DNA from: Pandoraea fibrosis
GTDB taxonomy: Bacteria > Pseudomonadota > Gammaproteobacteria > Burkholderiales > Burkholderiaceae
DNA length: 64,000 nt
Direction of reading: 5' to 3'
NCBI RefSeq assembly: GCF_000807775.2
Contig: NZ_CP047385.1
Location: 4,154,001-4,218,000, forward strand
Shown: in pieces, positions 24,654 through 37,082 of the stretch
Layout of the letters: each line of letters begins with the position of its first letter
Numbering within the stretch: position 1 is the first letter of the stretch
Notes under the pieces: model-generated
Told to the model about the DNA's origin: nothing
The model's input: only the letters and a program-made list of their open reading frames with translations
Databases searched by the model: none
Position numbers and translations under genes: made by a program

Positions 24654-25247
24654 TCAGCGCAGCGGCGAACGTTCATTCGGCTGCCAGACCCCCGATATTA
24701 TCTTTTCCAGCCAAAACGCGCCGATGATGGATTTCACGTCCGTGATACGCCCATCGCGCACCCATTGCAGCAGCTCGGTCGCCGGCATCTTGAACACGTC
24801 GAGAAACTCGCCGTCGTCGAGTCGCTGCTCGCCCAGCGTGAGATCGCGCGCGAGCCAGATGTCGATGAATTCCGTCGAATACGAAATCACCGGATGAATC
24901 CGGGTGAGGTAATCCCAGCGTTTGGCGTGGTAGCCGGTCTCTTCGAGCAATTCGCGTTGGCCGCAGGCCAGACCGCCTTCGGCTTCGTCGAGCTTGCCCG
25001 CCGGCAATTCCGTCATCACGCGCTGAAGCGGGTAACGATACTGACGCTCCATGAGCACCTGACCGTCTTCGAAGAGCGGAATCACCATGACCGCCCCCGG
25101 ATGGGTGGTGTACTCGCGCGTCGCCGTCTTGCCGTCGGGCAGACGAACGCGATCGCGCTTGATCGTCAGGAACGCGCCCTCGTAGACCGTCTCGCTCGTA
25201 ACACGCGTCTCGATCAGATGTTGATCGTCGGTTTGACCCTGGGTCAT
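24654..25247 (-). CDS. NUDIX hydrolase, ADP-ribose pyrophosphatase type
   Basis: A 197-residue hydrolase expected to split ADP-ribose into AMP and ribose-5-phosphate. The Nudix box is complete: Gly, five residues, Glu, seven residues, then RELLEETG, beginning at GKLDEAE. The FEDGQVLMERQYRYPLQ segment before it, with conserved Arg residues, and HPVISYSTEFIDIWLA after it are typical of ADP-ribose pyrophosphatases. The start at 25247 (MTQGQTDDQ) is chosen because the 49 codons upstream run across a terminator hairpin. It lies just downstream of that terminator, so it may have its own promoter or be reached by read-through from the nuo transcript. Confidence 0.93.
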   Translation of the reverse strand: MTQGQTDDQHLIETRVTSETVYEGAFLTIKRDRVRLPDGKTATREYTTHPGAVMVIPLFEDGQVLMERQYRYPLQRVMTELPAGKLDEAEGGLACGQRELLEETGYHAKRWDYLTRIHPVISYSTEFIDIWLARDLTLGEQRLDDGEFLDVFKMPATELLQWVRDGRITDVKSIIGAFWLEKIISGVWQPNERSPLR

Positions 25248-25286
25248 AAGCCCTCCACGGCTGAAAATTGGCGAACCCAAAACAAA

Positions 25287-25306
25287 ACGCCGCCCAAAGG
25301 CGGCGT
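25287..25306 (-). terminator. intrinsic terminator of the nuo-DUF2818 transcript
   Basis: Read on the minus strand, ACGCCGCC and GGCGGCGT form an 8-bp stem around TTTG, followed by TTTGTTTTGGG. The position, 17 nt after the DUF2818 stop, makes it the end of the long complex I operon. Confidence 0.82.
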
Positions 25307-25323
25307 CTTGCAAAGCAGACATC

Positions 25324-25641
25324 TCAAGCGGCAGCCGCCGGTCGATGACGCCACAAATACCGGTAGACGAAGCCCGGAAACGCGAACACGACATATAGAC
25401 TCGCCGTGACGGCGTAGAACTCCCAGCCCTGCGAAAACACGTTGCCGATGCTCGACTCGATCACGTAACCGAGGGCGCCCACCACAAAGTAGGTCACCAC
25501 CAGTTCGATCAGTCGCAGCCACAGCGGCTTGCCCGCCCGTCTGAGCGCAATCACGCCAAACAGGCGCTGGTTCACGAACGGCAGGTTCGCACCCAGCACG
25601 GCCAGCAGAATCACAAGCGTACCCCCTGCCGACATGCCCAT
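25324..25641 (-). CDS. DUF2818 family small membrane protein
   Basis: A 105-residue integral membrane protein with three or four hydrophobic segments (about 7-23, 40-60 and 70-95) and a basic C-terminus (YRYLWRHRP). I recognise it as DUF2818, a family found right after nuoN in beta-proteobacteria. Here it is the last gene before the operon terminator, 135 nt after nuoN. Co-transcription suggests an accessory or assembly role for complex I, which is inference. The ATG at 25641 with GGAGG seven nt upstream was chosen; a long 5' open frame is non-family. Confidence 0.85.
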   Translation of the reverse strand: MGMSAGGTLVILLAVLGANLPFVNQRLFGVIALRRAGKPLWLRLIELVVTYFVVGALGYVIESSIGNVFSQGWEFYAVTASLYVVFAFPGFVYRYLWRHRPAAAA

Positions 25642-25775
25642 CGTATTGCCTCCGCCGTCCTTCGGTTCGTCTTTTGTGGACCGGGCCAGCAGGCGCATCT
25701 CGTCGGCCTGCCCTGCCCGGTTTCCGGCCGACGTCGTTGCCTTCGTCGACCTCGTCGTTCCTGATGCCCGGCCGC

Positions 25776-27245
25776 TTAGCTGGCCAGCGTCAGTTTGATG
25801 GTGCGCAGGCACCAGTCCATCAGCGGGCCGGGCATCAGGCCCAGATACACCAGCACCAGACCGTTGAGCGACAGCACGAGGCGCATCGTACCGCTGCCTT
25901 CCAGCGCGTTAGCATCTTCCGGCTTGTCGAAGTACATCAGCTTGACGACACGCAGGTAGTAGAACGCACCGATCAGCGAGGCGATCACCGCCACGACAGC
26001 CAGCCACACCATACCGGCGTTGACCACGGCTTGCAGCACGGCCAGCTTGGCGTAGAAGCCTGCCAGCGGCGGAATGCCGGCCAGCGAGAACATCAGCATC
26101 AGCATGACGAAGGCGAACCACGGGCTACGCTGGTTCAGGCCCTTCAGATCCGAGAGGTTCTCGGCTTCGAAGCCCTTGCGCGAGAGCAGCAGCACGATAC
26201 CGAACGTGCCCAGCGTCGTCAGCAGGTAGATCACGCTATAGAACAGCGACGAACCGTAAGCGTCGGCGATACCGTCGATCTTGCCGCCCACCACGCCCGA
26301 GAGCATGCCCAGCAGCACGAAGCCCATGTGCGAAATCGTCGAGTACGCCAGCAGACGCTTGACATTGGTCTGCACGATGGCCGTCAGATTACCGATCACC
26401 AGCGAGAGCACTGCCAGGATGATCAGCATCTGTTGCCAATCGATCGCCAGCGGCAACATGCCTTCGACGAGCAAACGCAGCAGCAATGCGAAGGCACCCA
26501 GCTTCGGCGCGCCACCGATGAGCAGCGTGACGGGAGTCGGCGCGCCCTGATAGACGTCCGGCACCCACATATGGAACGGGGCGGCACCCAGCTTGAACGC
26601 CAGACCGGCAACCACGAACACCACGCCGAACACCAGCACGATCTTGTTCACGGCACCCGAGGCGATGACCTCGAAGACCTTGGCCAGCTCGAGCGAACCG
26701 GTCGCACCGTACATCATCGACATGCCGTACAGCAGGAAGCCCGAAGCGAGCGCACCCAGCACGTAGTACTTCATGGCCGACTCGGTCGCGTTCGTCGAAT
26801 CGCGCCACACGGCTGCCAGGGCATACAGCGACAGGGACATCAGTTCCAGACCCAGATACAGCGTCAGGAAGTTGTTGCCCGAGATCATCACCGACAGACC
26901 CAGCAGCGAGAACAGGCTGAGCACATAGAAGTCGCCACGGGCAAGGCCGCGCGCTTCGAGATACTTCTGGCCGTAGATGAACGTGACGAACGTTGCCAGA
27001 CCACCGAAGGCCTTGAGCAGGTTCGACATCGGATCGGCGATGAACACATTGCCGAACAGGTAGTGCGATGCCGGGTCCCCGGCATTGCATGCCCACAGCA
27101 CCGACACGACCGCAGACGTGATGAGTGCCAGAACGTAGTTGAGCTTGCGCGTCTGGCCGAGGAACGCGTCGCACATCATGATCACGAGGATCATGAGCAG
27201 CAGGATGGCCTCCGGCAACGCAGGCAGCAGATTAATGTTTTGCAT
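25776..27245 (-). CDS. nuoN: NADH-quinone oxidoreductase subunit N
   Basis: A proton-pumping antiporter-like membrane subunit of complex I, 489 residues with about 14 transmembrane helices. The family core is visible: the Glu-containing [14 protein letters not shown], the Lys in [23 protein letters not shown], and [18 protein letters not shown]. It is the last nuo subunit, 20 nt after nuoM. The start codon is ATG with GAGGAC upstream. Confidence 0.97.
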   Translation of the reverse strand: MQNINLLPALPEAILLLMILVIMMCDAFLGQTRKLNYVLALITSAVVSVLWACNAGDPASHYLFGNVFIADPMSNLLKAFGGLATFVTFIYGQKYLEARGLARGDFYVLSLFSLLGLSVMISGNNFLTLYLGLELMSLSLYALAAVWRDSTNATESAMKYYVLGALASGFLLYGMSMMYGATGSLELAKVFEVIASGAVNKIVLVFGVVFVVAGLAFKLGAAPFHMWVPDVYQGAPTPVTLLIGGAPKLGAFALLLRLLVEGMLPLAIDWQQMLIILAVLSLVIGNLTAIVQTNVKRLLAYSTISHMGFVLLGMLSGVVGGKIDGIADAYGSSLFYSVIYLLTTLGTFGIVLLLSRKGFEAENLSDLKGLNQRSPWFAFVMLMLMFSLAGIPPLAGFYAKLAVLQAVVNAGMVWLAVVAVIASLIGAFYYLRVVKLMYFDKPEDANALEGSGTMRLVLSLNGLVLVYLGLMPGPLMDWCLRTIKLTLAS

Positions 27246-27265
27246 GATCTAGATGTCCTCCCCGA

Positions 27266-28747
27266 TTACGGCAGCTTGGTCTGCGCCACGTGGGCGAGGA
27301 GGTTAACCACGGAGGTGTGCATCAGGTCCGTGAAAGGCTTCGGATAGATACCCATGAACAGCGTGAGTGCAGCCAACACGGCCAGCATGAAGAACTCGCG
27401 CTTGTTGATATCGATCAGCTCGCGCACATGATCGTTGGCGATGGCGCCGAAAATCACGCGCTTGTACATCCACAGCGAGTAAGCCGCACCGGTGATCAGC
27501 GAGGTAGCCGCCAGCAGGCCCACCCAGAAGTTCAGCTTCACTGCGCCCAGAATCACCAGGAATTCACCCACGAAACCCGAGGTCGCCGGCAGGCCGCTGT
27601 TGGCCATCGCGAACAACATGAAGAACGCGGCAAACTTCGGCATCGTGTTCACCACACCGCCGTAATCGGCGATGTTGCGCGAGTGCATGCGGTCATACAG
27701 CACACCGATACACAGGAACATGGCGCCCGACACGAAACCGTGCGAGATCATCTGCACCATCGCGCCCTGCATGCCGATTTCGCTGAACATGAAGAAGCCG
27801 AGGATCGCGAAGCCCATGTGAGCAATCGACGAGTAAGCGACCAGTTTCTTCATGTCGGTCTGCACCAGCGCCACAAGGCCGATGTAGACGACGGCGATCA
27901 GCGCGAGCGTGATCATGAAACCCGACAGATAGTGGCTGGCGTCCGGCGCGATCGGCAGCGAGAAGCGCAGGAAACCGTATGCACCGAGCTTGAGCATGAT
28001 CGCGGCCAGCACGACCGAGCCGCCCGTCGGCGCTTCCACGTGGGCGTCCGGCAGCCAGGTATGCACCGGCCACATCGGCACCTTCACCGCGAAGGCCATG
28101 AAGAACGCCACGAACAGCAGGATCTGCACGTTCATCGGGATCTTGGCCGCATACCAGTCGGTCAGCGTGAACGAGCCCGTTGCGTTGTACAGGTAAATCA
28201 GTGCGACCAGCATCAGCAGCGAGCCGAGCAGCGTGTACAGGAAGAACTTGAACGCTGCGTACACACGGTTCGGACCACCCCACACACCGATGATCAGATA
28301 CATCGGGATCAGCGTGGCTTCGAAGAACACGTAGAACAGCAGGCCGTCTTGCGCCGAGAACACACCGATCATCAGACCCGAGAGGATCAGGAAGGCGGCC
28401 ATGTACTGCGAGACGCGCTCCGTGATCACTTCCCAGCCCGCGATCACCACGATCACCGTGATGAGCGCGGTCAGCACGACCAGCCACAGCGAGATGCCGT
28501 CGATGCCCAGGAAATAGTTGATGTGGAAACGCTCGATCCAGCTCGTCTTTTCGACGTACTGGAACGCCGACGTGTTGGCGTCGAAATTCGAGATCAGCGG
28601 CAGCGTGACCAGGAAGCTCACCAGCGAACCGATGAGCGCCAGCACGCGTGCACCCGTCGGGTTACGGTCATTTCCCACGGCGAGGACAACGATCCCCGAC
28701 AGAATGGGCAGCCAAATGGCCAGACTCAGAAGCGGTAGCGATTGCAT
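27266..28747 (-). CDS. nuoM: NADH-quinone oxidoreductase subunit M
   Basis: A second antiporter-like membrane subunit, 493 residues, about 14 helices. It has the pumping Glu region FYVFFEATLIPMYLIIG, the Lys-containing VKVPMWPVHTWLPDAHVEAPTGGSV, and KKLVAYSSIAHMGFAI. Spacing is 18 nt from nuoL and 20 nt to nuoN, all on one operon. Confidence 0.97.
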   Translation of the reverse strand: MQSLPLLSLAIWLPILSGIVVLAVGNDRNPTGARVLALIGSLVSFLVTLPLISNFDANTSAFQYVEKTSWIERFHINYFLGIDGISLWLVVLTALITVIVVIAGWEVITERVSQYMAAFLILSGLMIGVFSAQDGLLFYVFFEATLIPMYLIIGVWGGPNRVYAAFKFFLYTLLGSLLMLVALIYLYNATGSFTLTDWYAAKIPMNVQILLFVAFFMAFAVKVPMWPVHTWLPDAHVEAPTGGSVVLAAIMLKLGAYGFLRFSLPIAPDASHYLSGFMITLALIAVVYIGLVALVQTDMKKLVAYSSIAHMGFAILGFFMFSEIGMQGAMVQMISHGFVSGAMFLCIGVLYDRMHSRNIADYGGVVNTMPKFAAFFMLFAMANSGLPATSGFVGEFLVILGAVKLNFWVGLLAATSLITGAAYSLWMYKRVIFGAIANDHVRELIDINKREFFMLAVLAALTLFMGIYPKPFTDLMHTSVVNLLAHVAQTKLP

Positions 28748-28765
28748 TATTGTTGGCTCCCCCTA

Positions 28766-30814
<2,049 letters not shown>

Positions 30815-30831
30815 AACAGCGTTCGCTTTTG

Positions 30832-31143
30832 TTAACCCTTAAGGCGGTCGAGATCTTCGACGTTGACCGTTTCGAGCTTACGGAACAGCGTGACCAGAAT
30901 GGCCAGACCGATCGCGGCTTCCGCGGCGGCTACCGTAAGAATGAAGAACACGAATACCTGACCGGCAATGTCGCCCAGGTAATGCGAGAACGCGACGAAG
31001 TTCAGATTGACCGCGAGCAACATCAGCTCGATGGCCATCAGCAGCACAATCACATTTCTGCGGTTGAGGAAGATACCGGTAATGCTGATCGCGAAAAGAA
31101 TCGCGCCCAACACCAGGTAATGCGCTAGCGACAACGACATCAT
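30832..31143 (-). CDS. nuoK: NADH-quinone oxidoreductase subunit K
   Basis: A small membrane subunit with three helices, about 102 residues. The two functionally important membrane Glu residues are in [19 protein letters not shown] and [14 protein letters not shown]. Two adjacent ATG codons (31143 and 31140) follow AAGGAGA; the second gives the usual length. Next to nuoJ (9 nt) and nuoL (17 nt). Confidence 0.97.
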   Translation of the reverse strand: MMSLSLAHYLVLGAILFAISITGIFLNRRNVIVLLMAIELMLLAVNLNFVAFSHYLGDIAGQVFVFFILTVAAAEAAIGLAILVTLFRKLETVNVEDLDRLKG

Positions 31144-31152
31144 GCTGTCTCC

Positions 31153-31788
31153 TTATTCCGCCGCCGGCGTGTCAGTGCCGGTGGATTGCTGCCGGGCTTC
31201 GGCGGGCATCGACACGAGGCGCACGCGGTCACGCGCCTTCACGCGCACCTGCTTGCTCGGGTCGGTCTGTTTGTGATCCTTGCGGCTACGCATCGTGAGC
31301 GCAACGGCTGCCACGACGGCCACCAGCAGGATCAGACCTGCCACTTCGAAGGCAAAGATATAGTCGGTGTACAGCGCGATACCCAACGCCTTGGTATTCG
31401 GCACGTCGGGCGCCGACACGGCCTTGACCGGGGCGCGCGTGGCACCGTAGCCGCGCATCAGCACCAGCGACGCTTCGACGATCATGATCGCGCCGACGGT
31501 GCTCGCCAGCGGAATGAACTTGCCGAAGCCGCGTCGCAGTTCGTCGAGATTGATGTCGATCATCATCACCACGAACAGGAACAGCACCATCACCGCGCCG
31601 ACGTAGACGAGCACCAGCATGATGGCCAGGAACTCGGCCTCGAGCAGCATCCAGATCGCCGCGGCGTTGAAGAAGGCCAGCACCAGGAACAGTGCCGACT
31701 GTACGGGGTTGCGCGAGGTCACGACCTTCAGGCCGGAGACCACGAGGATCAGCGCAAACACGTAGAAAAGAAAGGTTGTGAATTCCAT
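31153..31788 (-). CDS. nuoJ: NADH-quinone oxidoreductase subunit J
   Basis: A membrane subunit with five helices, 211 residues, adjoining NuoK, NuoA and NuoH in the proton path. Typical segments are NPVQSALFLVLAFFNAAAIW and VYVGAVMVLFLFVVMM (the pi-bulge helix). The C-terminal 45 residues are basic and hydrophilic. I start it at ATG 31788 (MEFTTFLFY); an in-frame GTG two codons earlier is possible. Confidence 0.96.
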   Translation of the reverse strand: MEFTTFLFYVFALILVVSGLKVVTSRNPVQSALFLVLAFFNAAAIWMLLEAEFLAIMLVLVYVGAVMVLFLFVVMMIDINLDELRRGFGKFIPLASTVGAIMIVEASLVLMRGYGATRAPVKAVSAPDVPNTKALGIALYTDYIFAFEVAGLILLVAVVAAVALTMRSRKDHKQTDPSKQVRVKARDRVRLVSMPAEARQQSTGTDTPAAE

Positions 31789-31867
31789 AATCACCGGGTG
31801 TCGCGAGAATTAGCCAACGTCAATTGCCGTACCGGGCGCGCCATCGATCTGCCGCGCCCTGCCCTGC

Positions 31868-32359
31868 TTAACGGTACGGCGCATCGGCCGCCTTGGCCGC
31901 CGCGATTTCGTTTTCGTAACGATCGCCCACCGCGAGCAACATTTCCTTGGTGAAGTACAGATCGCCACGCTTCTCGCCGTGATACTCGAGAATGTGCGTC
32001 TCGACGATCGAGTCCACCGGGCAGCTTTCTTCGCAGAAGCCACAGAAAATGCATTTGGTCAGATCGATGTCATAACGCGTGGTACGGCGAGTGCCGTCGT
32101 CACGCACATCCGACTCGATCGTGATGGCCATTGCCGGGCACACGGCTTCGCACAACTTGCAAGCGATGCAGCGCTCTTCGCCGTTCGGATAACGACGCAG
32201 CGCATGCAGACCGCGAAAACGCGGCGACAGCGGCGTCTTCTCTTCCGGAAACTGCACCGTCACCTTGCGAGCGAACGTGTAACGCCCCGTGAGCGCCATG
32301 CCCTTGAGCAGTTCCAACAACAGGAAACTGCCGAAAAAGTCCTTGATTGCCCTTACCAT
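31868..32359 (-). CDS. nuoI: NADH-quinone oxidoreductase subunit I
   Basis: A peripheral-arm subunit of 163 residues with two [4Fe-4S] clusters (N6a and N6b). The ligand motifs are [12 protein letters not shown] and [12 protein letters not shown]. The amphipathic N-terminus ([21 protein letters not shown]) anchors it on the membrane near NuoH and NuoB. It lies 23 nt after nuoH and 79 nt before nuoJ. Confidence 0.97.
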   Translation of the reverse strand: MVRAIKDFFGSFLLLELLKGMALTGRYTFARKVTVQFPEEKTPLSPRFRGLHALRRYPNGEERCIACKLCEAVCPAMAITIESDVRDDGTRRTTRYDIDLTKCIFCGFCEESCPVDSIVETHILEYHGEKRGDLYFTKEMLLAVGDRYENEIAAAKAADAPYR

Positions 32360-32382
32360 GGGATTCCTCTACTCCGTTCGCC

Positions 32383-33447
32383 TCAGCCCCAGATGTTCCA
32401 GGGCGACATGATCCAGCCACCCACCACGATCACCCAAACGATCGTCAACGGCAGGAAAACCTTCCAGCCCAGACGCATGATCTGGTCGTAGCGGTAGCGC
32501 GGGAACGTCGCACGCACCCAGATGAACACCGACAGCAGCAGGAACACCTTGAACGCCAGCCAGAACACACCCGGGATGAACGACAGGAAGCCGAACGGCG
32601 CACTCCAGCCACCCAGGAACAACACCGCAGCCAGCGCCGAGATGATGATCATGTTGATGTACTCGGCCAGGAAGAAGAGCGCGAAGCCCATGCCCGAGTA
32701 CTCGATCATGTGACCGGCCACGATTTCCGATTCGCCTTCCACCACGTCGAACGGGTGGCGGTTCGTTTCCGCAATGCCCGAGATGAAGTAGACGACGAAC
32801 ATCGGCAGCAGCGGCAGCCAGTTCCACGACAACAGATTCAGGCCCATGCCGGCGAACATGCCGTGCTCTTGCGAGCGCACGATGTCCGACAGGTTGAGCG
32901 AGCCGGCCGTCATCAGCACCGTCACCAGCGCGAAGCCCATGGCGATTTCATACGAAATCATCTGAGCCGATGCGCGCATGGCACCGAGGAAGGCGTATTT
33001 CGAGTTCGAGGCCCAGCCGGCGAGAATCACGCCGTACACCCCGATCGACGAGATCGCAATGGCGTACAGCAGACCGGCGTTCACATCGGCCAGCACGGCG
33101 CCCGGCTGGAACGGGATGACCGCCCAGATCGCGAAGGCCGGCAGCACGGCCATCACCGGGGCGATGGCGTAAATGCCCTTGCTGACTTGCGACGGCGTGA
33201 TCACTTCCTTGAGCAGGAGCTTCAACACGTCGGCGATCGGTTGCAGCAGACCGGCGGGACCCACGCGGTTCGGACCGAGACGCACGTGCATCCAGCCGAT
33301 GAGCTTACGCTCCCACAGAATCAGGTACGCCACGCACAGCAGCAGGATCACGGCCACGACGAGAATGCGGACCAGCGCCCACACCGTCGGCCAGGCCACG
33401 CCCAGCAGTTGCGTGCCGTATTGATTGATGACTTCGTTCAGGCTCAT
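32383..33447 (-). CDS. nuoH: NADH-quinone oxidoreductase subunit H
   Basis: A membrane subunit of 354 residues, eight helices, which forms the quinone-binding chamber with NuoB and NuoD. Typical parts are [33 protein letters not shown] and the acidic loop [27 protein letters not shown]. Its ATG comes directly after the nuoG stop (TAAATG), so translation is coupled. Confidence 0.97.
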   Translation of the reverse strand: MSLNEVINQYGTQLLGVAWPTVWALVRILVVAVILLLCVAYLILWERKLIGWMHVRLGPNRVGPAGLLQPIADVLKLLLKEVITPSQVSKGIYAIAPVMAVLPAFAIWAVIPFQPGAVLADVNAGLLYAIAISSIGVYGVILAGWASNSKYAFLGAMRASAQMISYEIAMGFALVTVLMTAGSLNLSDIVRSQEHGMFAGMGLNLLSWNWLPLLPMFVVYFISGIAETNRHPFDVVEGESEIVAGHMIEYSGMGFALFFLAEYINMIIISALAAVLFLGGWSAPFGFLSFIPGVFWLAFKVFLLLSVFIWVRATFPRYRYDQIMRLGWKVFLPLTIVWVIVVGGWIMSPWNIWG

Positions 33448-35760
33448 TTACGCCTTCTCCACCGAAATTTCACCGAACATCGCGCCAAGCGCGGCGGACG
33501 CCGGCGTGGCTGCCGGAACGCGCACCACGTTGGCAGGCAGCGTTTCCGAACGAGCGGCCGGCAGCGTCACCACAGCATCGCCCTGGCGCACGCGCACGGC
33601 GTCACCGGCGGCGAGGCCCAGGCTGTCGAACAGTGCTGCCGGCAGCGTGGCACGCAGCGCAGCCTTGGCGTCATTCGTCAATTGCAGCGACGGGGCGCGG
33701 CGCACCAGGGCATCGGCCGCATAGATCGGCACATCGGCCAGACGCTCCAGACCCTGACCCGCGGCCTTCGGAGCCACCAGTGCCGCCTTCGCGCGGTTGT
33801 CCAGCGCTGCCACCGAAAAACCGGCCAGCGCTTCGTCGCGAACCTGTTCGGCGGTGTCCTGCTCGAAGCCTTGCAGTTTGAGGAGGTTGCCCAGCACGCG
33901 CAGCACCTTCCAGCCCGGACGCGTTTCGCCCAGCGCACGCACCACACCGTTGAAGTGTTGCGGCAGGCCTTCGGCGTTGACGAACGTACCGGCGGTTTCC
34001 GTAAACGGGGCGATCGGCAGCAGCACGTCGGCGTACTCGAGGCCGTGCTTGAACGGCGAGAGCGAGACGACCATCTTCGCGGCGTTCAATGCCGTCAGCG
34101 CTTGCTTCGCATCGGCCGAATCGTATTCCGGCTCGGCGTTGAGCAGCAGATAGGCCTGACGCGGTTGCGCGAACAGTGCAGCAGCGCCCTTCGCGTTCGT
34201 GGCCTTCACTGCGTAGCCGCCCACCGTGTTGGCACCTTCGGTCAGGAAGCCCAGCGAGGCGCCGGTGATGTCGGCGATCACTTGCGCGATAGCGTGCAGT
34301 TGCGAGAACTGCGGATGTTGCACAGCGGCGTTACCCAGCAGGATCGCGCGGCGCTCGCCATTCACCAGCGACGCGGCGATGGCCTTGGCGGCATCGCTGG
34401 CGCTCACGCCGGCGAGCTCTGCCGGGACGGCAACGCCCTTGGCAGCCGCGGCGGCCACGGCGATACCGGCCAGTTCGCTCGCCCAGGCACCCGGTGCGGC
34501 GATGATCTTGTTGGCGACCTTCACCAGCAGGTCGTCGTCCGAGCCGTGCAGCACATTGAGTTGGCCACCGGCCTTCACCGCGGAGCGCAGACGCGAGGCA
34601 AACAGCGGATGGTCCTTGCGCAGGAACGAACCGACGACCAGCGCGCTTTGCAGCTTGTCGAGCTCAGCGATCGGCAGGCCGAGCCACGGAGCACCCTGGG
34701 TGCCGCCCGACACGTCCGTCTGACGCAGACGGAAGTCGACGTTGTCGCTGCCCAGTGCGCGCACGAACTTCTGCAGCAGGTGCAGTTCTTCGACCGTGGC
34801 GTGCGGCGATGCCAGTGCGGCGACAGCATCGGCGCCGAAGTCGCGGATGATGTCCGTCAGACCGTGACCGACGTACTCGAGCGCGGTCTGCCAGTCGACT
34901 TCGTGCCACTCACCGCCTTGCTTGAGCATCGGCTTGGTGAGGCGCTCGTCGCTGTTCAGACCTTCGTAAGAGAAACGGTCCTTGTCCGAGATCCAGCATT
35001 CGTTGATCGCTTCGTTTTCGAGCGGCACAACGCGCAGGACCTTGTTGTTCTTCACTTGCACCACGAGGTTGGCACCCACGCCGTCGTGCGGGCTCACCGA
35101 CTTGCGGCGCGACAGTTCCCACGTGCGGGCGCTGTAGCGGAACGGCTTCGACGTCAGCGCACCGACCGGGCACAGGTCGATCATGTTGCCCGACAGTTCC
35201 GAGTCGACCGTCTTGCCGACGAACGAGGTGATTTCCGAGTGTTCGCCGCGACCCAGCATGCCGAATTCCATGACGCCGGCCACTTCCTGGCCGAAACGCA
35301 CGCAGCGGGTGCAGTGAATGCAGCGCGACATCTCTTCCATCGAGATAAGCGGGCCCACGTTCTTGTGGAACACCACGCGCTTCTCTTCCTGATAGCGCGA
35401 CGCCGACTTGCCGTAACCAACCGCCAAGTCCTGCAATTGGCACTCACCGCCCTGATCGCAGATCGGGCAGTCGAGCGGGTGATTGATCAGCAGGAACTCC
35501 ATCACCGATTGCTGTGCCTTCACAGCCTTCTCGGAGTTGGTGCGCACGATCATGCCGTTGGCCACCGGCGTTGCACAGGCCGGCACCGCCTTCGGGGCCT
35601 TTTCGACCTCGACCAGGCACATGCGGCAGTTCGCAGCGATGGACAGCTTCTTGTGGTAGCAGAAGTGGGGAATATAGGTGCCGTTTTTCTTGGCAGCCTG
35701 GATCACCATGCTGCCTTCGGGCACCTCGACCTTTTGGCCGTCAATTTCGATTTCAACCAT
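33448..35760 (-). CDS. nuoG: NADH-quinone oxidoreductase subunit G
   Basis: A large peripheral-arm iron-sulfur subunit of 770 residues. The N-terminal [2Fe-2S] cluster N1b is bound by C34, C45, C48 and C62. The His/Cys motif for N5 is in HPLDCPICDQGGECQLQD, and the N4 ligands are in CIHCTRCVRF with IDLCPVGAL. The rest is a molybdopterin-oxidoreductase-like domain that has no cofactor in complex I. I do not see the extra CxxCxxxC set that binds cluster N7 in E. coli. The C-terminal half is Ala-rich. Confidence 0.97.
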   Translation of the reverse strand: MVEIEIDGQKVEVPEGSMVIQAAKKNGTYIPHFCYHKKLSIAANCRMCLVEVEKAPKAVPACATPVANGMIVRTNSEKAVKAQQSVMEFLLINHPLDCPICDQGGECQLQDLAVGYGKSASRYQEEKRVVFHKNVGPLISMEEMSRCIHCTRCVRFGQEVAGVMEFGMLGRGEHSEITSFVGKTVDSELSGNMIDLCPVGALTSKPFRYSARTWELSRRKSVSPHDGVGANLVVQVKNNKVLRVVPLENEAINECWISDKDRFSYEGLNSDERLTKPMLKQGGEWHEVDWQTALEYVGHGLTDIIRDFGADAVAALASPHATVEELHLLQKFVRALGSDNVDFRLRQTDVSGGTQGAPWLGLPIAELDKLQSALVVGSFLRKDHPLFASRLRSAVKAGGQLNVLHGSDDDLLVKVANKIIAAPGAWASELAGIAVAAAAAKGVAVPAELAGVSASDAAKAIAASLVNGERRAILLGNAAVQHPQFSQLHAIAQVIADITGASLGFLTEGANTVGGYAVKATNAKGAAALFAQPRQAYLLLNAEPEYDSADAKQALTALNAAKMVVSLSPFKHGLEYADVLLPIAPFTETAGTFVNAEGLPQHFNGVVRALGETRPGWKVLRVLGNLLKLQGFEQDTAEQVRDEALAGFSVAALDNRAKAALVAPKAAGQGLERLADVPIYAADALVRRAPSLQLTNDAKAALRATLPAALFDSLGLAAGDAVRVRQGDAVVTLPAARSETLPANVVRVPAATPASAALGAMFGEISVEKA

Positions 35761-35789
35761 AGCGGTTCAATGCCAACCGTCAAAAGGGA

Positions 35790-37082
35790 TTAGTGAGCGC
35801 CGACCAAGCAATGCTTGTGCTCGACGTGGTAGGCGAACTCGTCCCAGAAGTGTTTGAGCATGCCTCGCACCGGCATCGCTGCGGCATCGCCCAGCGCGCA
35901 AATGGTACGGCCCATGATGTTCTCGGCCACCGAGTTGAGCAGGTCCAGATCTTCCTTGCGGCCTTCGCCGTGCTCGATACGATTGACCACGCGCCACAGC
36001 CAGCCAGTCCCTTCACGGCACGGCGTGCACTGACCGCACGATTCTTCGTAGTAGAAGTACGACAGACGCAGCAGCGAGCGCACCATGCAGCGCGTCTCGT
36101 CCATCACGATCACGGCCCCCGAACCCAGCATCGATCCAGCCTTGGCGATGCTGTCGTAGTCCATCGTGGTTTCCATCATCAGGCCGGCCGGTACGACCGG
36201 TGCCGATGAACCGCCCGGAATCACGGCCTTGAGCTTCTTGCCACCACGCATGCCACCGGCCAGTTCCAGCAGTTCGCCGAACGGCGTACCCAGCGGCACT
36301 TCGTAGTTACCCGGCAGCTCGACGTCGCCCGACACCGAGAAAATCTTGGTGCCGCCGTTGTTCGGCTTGCCCATTTCCAGATATTGCTGCGGGCCGGTCG
36401 CCAGCAGGAACGGAACGGCCGCGAACGTCTCGGTGTTGTTGATGGTCGTGGGCTTGCCGTACAGACCGAAGCTCGCCGGGAATGGCGGCTTGAAACGCGG
36501 TTGACCCTTCTTGCCTTCGAGCGACTCGAGCAGTGCCGTTTCTTCGCCGCAGATGTACGCGCCATAACCATGGTGAGCGTGCAACTGGAACGAGAAGTCC
36601 GTGCCGAGAATGTTGTCGCCCAGATAACCGGCAGCGCGCGCTTCCTCGAGCGCCTCTTCGAAGCGCTCGTACACTTCGTAGATTTCGCCGTGGATGTAGT
36701 TGTAACCGACGGTGATGCCCATGGCGAAACCGCCGATGGCCATGCCTTCGATCAACGCATGCGGGTTGTAGCGCAGGATGTCACGATCCTTGAACGTACC
36801 GGGCTCGCCTTCGTCCGAGTTGCAGACGAGGTACTTTTGCCCCGGGAACGCGCGCGGCATGAAGCTCCACTTCAGACCGGTCGGGAAGCCTGCGCCTCCA
36901 CGGCCACGCAGACCCGATGCCTTGACGTCGGCAATGACCTGCTCCGGCGTGAGGCCTTCCTTCAGAATACGTGCGAGCTGCTGGTATCCACCGCGCTTGA
37001 CGTAATCTTCCAGATGCCAGTTCTCGCCGTTGAGGTCGGCGAGAATCAGCGGTTTGATGTGACGGTTGTGCAGCGACGTCAT
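35790..37082 (-). CDS. nuoF: NADH-quinone oxidoreductase subunit F
   Basis: The NADH- and FMN-binding subunit, 430 residues. The FMN/NADH glycine-rich motif is [16 protein letters not shown], the second [15 protein letters not shown], and cluster N3 is bound through [13 protein letters not shown] plus a later Cys. Its ATG overlaps the nuoE stop (ATGA), so the two NADH-module subunits are made together. Confidence 0.97.
   Translation of the reverse strand: MTSLHNRHIKPLILADLNGENWHLEDYVKRGGYQQLARILKEGLTPEQVIADVKASGLRGRGGAGFPTGLKWSFMPRAFPGQKYLVCNSDEGEPGTFKDRDILRYNPHALIEGMAIGGFAMGITVGYNYIHGEIYEVYERFEEALEEARAAGYLGDNILGTDFSFQLHAHHGYGAYICGEETALLESLEGKKGQPRFKPPFPASFGLYGKPTTINNTETFAAVPFLLATGPQQYLEMGKPNNGGTKIFSVSGDVELPGNYEVPLGTPFGELLELAGGMRGGKKLKAVIPGGSSAPVVPAGLMMETTMDYDSIAKAGSMLGSGAVIVMDETRCMVRSLLRLSYFYYEESCGQCTPCREGTGWLWRVVNRIEHGEGRKEDLDLLNSVAENIMGRTICALGDAAAMPVRGMLKHFWDEFAYHVEHKHCLVGAH

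Noticed and set aside
32347..35793. 1148-codon open frame on the plus strand across nuoH and nuoG
   Set aside because: Antisense shadow of clear complex I genes with a His/Arg/Gln-biased composition and no domains.
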